A stretch of 45,392 nucleotides of DNA, from NCBI RefSeq assembly GCF_021228125.1, contig NZ_JAJQQS010000029.1, positions 1-45,392 on the forward strand, read 5' to 3'. The position numbers and the translations under genes are program-made. Shown here piece after piece: positions 42,739-45,392 of the stretch. The stretch is from Streptomyces albireticuli (GTDB taxonomy: Bacteria; Actinomycetota; Actinomycetes; Streptomycetales; Streptomycetaceae). Under the pieces are notes generated by a model. It was not told where the DNA came from, did no database searches, and saw only the letters and a program-made list of their open reading frames with translations. Numbering within the stretch: the first letter of the stretch is position 1; each line of letters begins with the position of its first letter.

Positions 42739-42810
42739 GGTTCTCTCGGTGGCTCGGGCTTCTCTCGTGGCTCGGGGTCTCTTGGTGGCTCGAGGTCTCT
42801 TGGTGGCTTG
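42739..42810. repeat. Four tandem 18-bp repeats between dehydrogenase genes
   Basis: Four imperfect copies of GGTCTCTTGGTGGCTCG-like units (42739, 42757, 42775, 42793) fill most of the 131-bp gap. The unit is a multiple of three and the frame is open, but the encoded Ser/His/Gln/Glu string is not like a protein domain. Confidence 0.8.
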
Positions 42811-42852
42811 GGCTCTGTCCGGTGCGCGAGGCCCGCGAAGGCTCTCGCCCGC

Positions 42853-44001
42853 TCAGGCGAGCAGTCCCAGACCGGCGGAGGCGATGACGGTCAGCATGAC
42901 CTCGGACGTCCCCGAGGCCAGGGTGAGGCCGGGCGCCTCCCGGCAGGCCGCCTCCAGGACGCCGTGACCCAGGCTCTCCTCGTCGTCCCCGGCCAGCAGG
43001 GCGTCGAGGCCCACCGTCTCGGACGCGGCGAGTGCGACCTCGCGGCCCGTCTCGCCCGCCCAGTACTTGGCCATCGCCGACCGCACCTCGTCGCTCCGCC
43101 CGGCGTGGATGTCGTCCACGCACCGCCAGGCCAGCAGCCGGGCCGCGCGTACCTCGGCGTCGAGGGCCACCAGCCGGCCGGCCTCGGCGGGGGAAAGCCC
43201 GGCGGTGCCGGTCCGTTCCAGGGCGGCGTCGAGCCAGCGGCGCGCCTTGGCCTGGAACTCGATGCCGGTGCGCTCCAGGCCGAGCACCTCGCCGATGATC
43301 CGCCAGCCGTCGTCGACGATGCCGAGCACGTCCTCCGCAGTGACGCGGATGCCGGAGAACGTCACCTCGTTGAACCGCTCGTCGCCGATGTTCCACAGCG
43401 GTTCCACGCCGACGCCCGGGGTGCGCAGGGGCACCAGGAAGACGGTGATCCCGTGGAAGCGGACCTCCGACTCGGTCGTGCGGGCGGCGCACAGCGCGAA
43501 GTCCGCCAGCTGGGTCTTGGCGCTGTAGACCTTGCGGCCCGAGAGCCGCCAGCCGTCGCCGTCGCGTTCGGCGCGGGTCCTCAGGGCGCTGAGGTCGGAC
43601 CCGGCCTCGGGTTCGCTGAACAGCACCCCGGCGACGCTCTCGCCGCGCGCGATCGGCGGCAGCAGCCGTTCCTTCTGCCGGTCGGTGCCGAACAGCAACA
43701 AAGCCAGGCCGACGATGTCGACGCTCAGGGTGTGCGCGATGTCGGGCACACCGTGCGCGATCAGCTCCTCCGTGAGAATCGCCTTCTCGGCGATGCCGCG
43801 CCCGCTACCGCCGTACTCCCGGGGCCAGTTCGGCGCCAGCAGCCCGCGCTCCCCCAGCTTCCGGTAGACGTCGAGGAGGCCGCCCTCGGTGCCGGGGCGG
43901 GTACGGATCGCGGCGGTCTCGGCGCGCACCTCGTCGGTGCCGAGCAGCGCGCGCACCTCGTCGCGGTAGGCCCGTTGCTCAGGCGTCGGTGCCAGGTCCA
44001 C
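42853..44001 (-). CDS. Acyl-CoA dehydrogenase (subunit 2)
   Basis: 382 residues. It is well conserved: LLAPNWPREYGGSGRGIAEKAILTEELIAHGVPD, the FAD-contact region GVLFSEPEAGSDLSALRTRAERDGDGWRLSGRKVYSA, GVGVEPLWNIGDERFNEVTFSGIRV, and the C-terminal SGTSEVMLTVIA flavin-binding segment. It probably introduces alpha-beta unsaturation into an acyl-CoA or carrier-bound acyl chain. GTG 44001 is chosen because AGGGGG lies 9-10 bases upstream; GTG 44010 is possible. Its start overlaps the end of the thioesterase gene, so the operon reads CysN, thioesterase, dehydrogenase 2, dehydrogenase 1. Confidence 0.93.
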   Translation of the reverse strand: MDLAPTPEQRAYRDEVRALLGTDEVRAETAAIRTRPGTEGGLLDVYRKLGERGLLAPNWPREYGGSGRGIAEKAILTEELIAHGVPDIAHTLSVDIVGLALLLFGTDRQKERLLPPIARGESVAGVLFSEPEAGSDLSALRTRAERDGDGWRLSGRKVYSAKTQLADFALCAARTTESEVRFHGITVFLVPLRTPGVGVEPLWNIGDERFNEVTFSGIRVTAEDVLGIVDDGWRIIGEVLGLERTGIEFQAKARRWLDAALERTGTAGLSPAEAGRLVALDAEVRAARLLAWRCVDDIHAGRSDEVRSAMAKYWAGETGREVALAASETVGLDALLAGDDEESLGHGVLEAACREAPGLTLASGTSEVMLTVIASAGLGLLA

Positions 44002-44782
44002 CGGTGACACCCCCTTCCTGCCTCTCGTGCTCCTCGTGCGCCCGCCGCATACCGGCGGCGAGGACGTCGACCAGGTGATCGGGGGCGCCGAGGAACGCGT
44101 AGTGCTCCCCCTGGAGGACCGTCGACCGGAAGCGGCCGGGCTCCGCGTACTTCTCCCAGCCGCCCATCTGGTCCGGTCTGATCTCCCGGTCGGCGTCCCA
44201 GCCGATGGTGTGCAGCACGGAGGGCAGCCGGACCGGCTCGGCCAGGTGGTAGGCACGGTTGGCGTCCACGTCGGCCCGCAGCACCCCAAGGCTCATGTCG
44301 ATCAGTCCGGGGTGCGGTGTGCCTCCCATCGCCCGGGTCAGCTCGCCCAGCTCGACGGCCAGCTCGCCGTCCGTCATGCCGAGGAACCGGCCGAAGGGGC
44401 CGTCGTGCGGGGCGACCTGCGAGGAGACGAAGAGCGCGGACGGGGTCGGCAGCCCCGCGCGCAGGAGGTGGAGGGCGGTGGCGAAGCCGGGCAGGGCGCC
44501 GCCGCAGTGCCCGAAGAAGCCGAACGGCCGGTCCAGGTAGGGCAGCAGCGCCTCCGCGAGCGGCCCGGCGAGCTGCTCGTACGTGACGTAGTGCGGGTCG
44601 CGCAGGCGGTTCTCCCGGCCCGGCAGCTGGATGAGGCACACCTCGGCGGGGCCGATGTGCTTGGGCCACCGGTTGTACATCGACGCCCCGACACCGGAGT
44701 ACGGGAAGCAGAAGAGCCGGGTGGGCGCGTCTCCCTTGGGTTTGCGCAGCAGCCAGCGCTGCGGGCGCGGTGCAGGAGCCAT
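43979..44782 (-). CDS. Type II thioesterase with Cys nucleophile (GHCGG)
   Basis: 267 residues from ATG 44782 (GAGGTG 9 bases upstream; GTG 44794 overlapping the CysN stop is an alternative). The sequence is a standard RifR/GrsT-type thioesterase (TRLFCFPYSGVGASMYNRWPKHIG, CLIQLPGRENRLRDPHY, LDRPFGFFGHCGGALPGF, DREIRPDQMGGW, VLQGEHYAFLG), but the nucleophile elbow reads G-H-C93-G-G where Ser is usual. The Asp and His of the triad are in place. Type II thioesterases clear stalled chains from PKS/NRPS carriers; Cys enzymes in this fold can favour other acyl transfers. It suggests a PKS or NRPS beyond the right edge. Confidence 0.9.
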   Translation of the reverse strand: MAPAPRPQRWLLRKPKGDAPTRLFCFPYSGVGASMYNRWPKHIGPAEVCLIQLPGRENRLRDPHYVTYEQLAGPLAEALLPYLDRPFGFFGHCGGALPGFATALHLLRAGLPTPSALFVSSQVAPHDGPFGRFLGMTDGELAVELGELTRAMGGTPHPGLIDMSLGVLRADVDANRAYHLAEPVRLPSVLHTIGWDADREIRPDQMGGWEKYAEPGRFRSTVLQGEHYAFLGAPDHLVDVLAAGMRRAHEEHERQEGGVTGGPGTDA

Positions 44783-44790
44783 GCGGGAAG

Positions 44791-45392
44791 TCACCTCTGG
44801 AGGGAAGCGGCGAAGGCGGTGCCCGCCATGCCGGCGGTGAGGGTGGTGCCGTCGGCGGGGTCGATGAGGAGGAAGGCGCCGGTGCGGCGCGAGCGGTCGT
44901 ACGGGTCGAGGGCGAGGGGTTCGGCGGTGCGGAGGGTGACCCGGCCGATGTCGTTGGCGGTCAGTTCTCCGGGGTGGGGGTGGTGGGAGAGGTCGTCGAG
45001 GGTGAGCCGGGAGGGGATGGTCTTGACGATGGCTTTGACGGTGCGGGTGGTGTGCTTGAGCAGGACGCGGTCACCCACGCGCAGGGGCCGGTCGGTGACG
45101 TGGCAGACGGTGGCCTCGATGTCCTGGGTGGGTACGGGAGCGGTGGCGGCCGGGGCGATGAGGTCGCCGCGCGAGATGTCGAGGTCGTCGGTGAGCCGGA
45201 GGGTGACCGACTGGGGCGCGAAGGCCGTGTCGACGGCGGTGCCCAGGGCGTCGATCGCGCTGATCGTGCTGGTGCGGCCGGAGGGCAGGACGGTGACGTG
45301 GTCGCCGACCCGGAAGGTGCCGGAGGCGATCTGGCCGGCGTAGCCGCGGTAGTCGGGGTGGGTGGGGGTCTGGGGGCGGATGACGTACTGGA
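44791..45392 (-). CDS. cysN: Sulfate adenylyltransferase large subunit, C-terminal part (partial)
   Basis: About 200 codons are present; the gene continues past the right edge. QYVIRPQTPTHPDYRGYAGQIASGTFRVGDHVTVLPSGRTSTISAIDALG, then DDLDISRGDLIAP and TNDIGRVTLRTAEPLALDPYDRSRRTGAFLLIDPADG, belong to the EF-Tu-like domains 2 and 3 of CysN. With CysD it makes APS from sulfate and ATP. Its coupling to a thioesterase and dehydrogenases, not to sulfate-reduction genes, suggests a cluster-dedicated copy supplying activated sulfate (inference). Confidence 0.9.
   Translation of the reverse strand, partial: QYVIRPQTPTHPDYRGYAGQIASGTFRVGDHVTVLPSGRTSTISAIDALGTAVDTAFAPQSVTLRLTDDLDISRGDLIAPAATAPVPTQDIEATVCHVTDRPLRVGDRVLLKHTTRTVKAIVKTIPSRLTLDDLSHHPHPGELTANDIGRVTLRTAEPLALDPYDRSRRTGAFLLIDPADGTTLTAGMAGTAFAASLQR

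Noticed and set aside
42722..43492. N-terminal extension of the first dehydrogenase through the 18-bp repeats
   Set aside because: The frame is open only because of GC bias; it runs antiphase into the second dehydrogenase and lacks domain similarity.

Overview
The window looks like a Streptomyces (or close relative) chromosome segment. GC is very high, GTG starts and GTGA/ATGA stop-start overlaps are common, and the genes match families usual in that genus. The left edge (1-128) is the right end of an IS3-family insertion sequence, followed by a TetR-type regulator (572-1159) preceded by a pair of near-identical dyads that are probably its operator.

From 1208 to 25438 lies a complete-looking contractile injection system (CIS) of the Streptomyces eCIS type. 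Most genes are on the minus strand and read right to left: LuxR-type regulator, membrane-anchored beta-propeller protein, DUF4255 cap-like protein, AAA ATPase, sheath, inner tube, chaperone-like protein, DUF6760 protein, a 1079-residue disordered protein, second tube, LysM tube-baseplate adaptor, VgrG-like spike, PAAR tip, gp25, baseplate J, tail protein I and a zinc-ribbon membrane protein. I see no tail-fibre gene and no classical helical tape-measure gene. One gene inside the block is on the plus strand (15238-16554). It combines an eCIS-cargo DUF4157 domain with a YopT-like cysteine-protease-like domain and ends in CVIM, a perfect eukaryotic CaaX prenylation box. A further membrane-anchored protein (24008-25438) is divergent from the regulator.

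From 25874 to 34608 the content is mixed: DeoR-type regulator, UGT-type glycosyltransferase, LysR regulator, acyl-CoA/AMP ligase, a NarL-type two-component pair, and a large secreted protein whose N-terminal domain resembles ADP-ribosyltransferase toxins.

From 35166 to 38974 is a compact operon that looks like an undescribed RiPP pathway. It has a 22-residue precursor candidate, a strong hairpin, a SagB/ThcOx-type flavin dehydrogenase with an N-terminal winged-helix (RRE-like) region, a JmjC/ROX-type iron oxygenase and an MFS exporter. There is no YcaO, lanthionine synthetase or radical SAM enzyme. Each of the three large genes has exactly one in-frame TTA (bldA) codon that I can find. The only other in-frame TTA I found in the window is in the 1079-residue CIS protein, so both systems may be tied to development.

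The right end holds a divergent MarR / EamA-exporter pair with a 21-bp-phased operator, a DUF7144 membrane protein, a small unknown protein behind a 20-bp perfect hairpin, and then a minus-strand operon entering from the right edge: CysN (partial), a type II thioesterase with Cys in place of the usual Ser nucleophile, and two acyl-CoA dehydrogenases. This is plausibly the edge of a specialised-metabolite cluster. All assignments come from reading the sequence and from memory of the families; no database search was possible.
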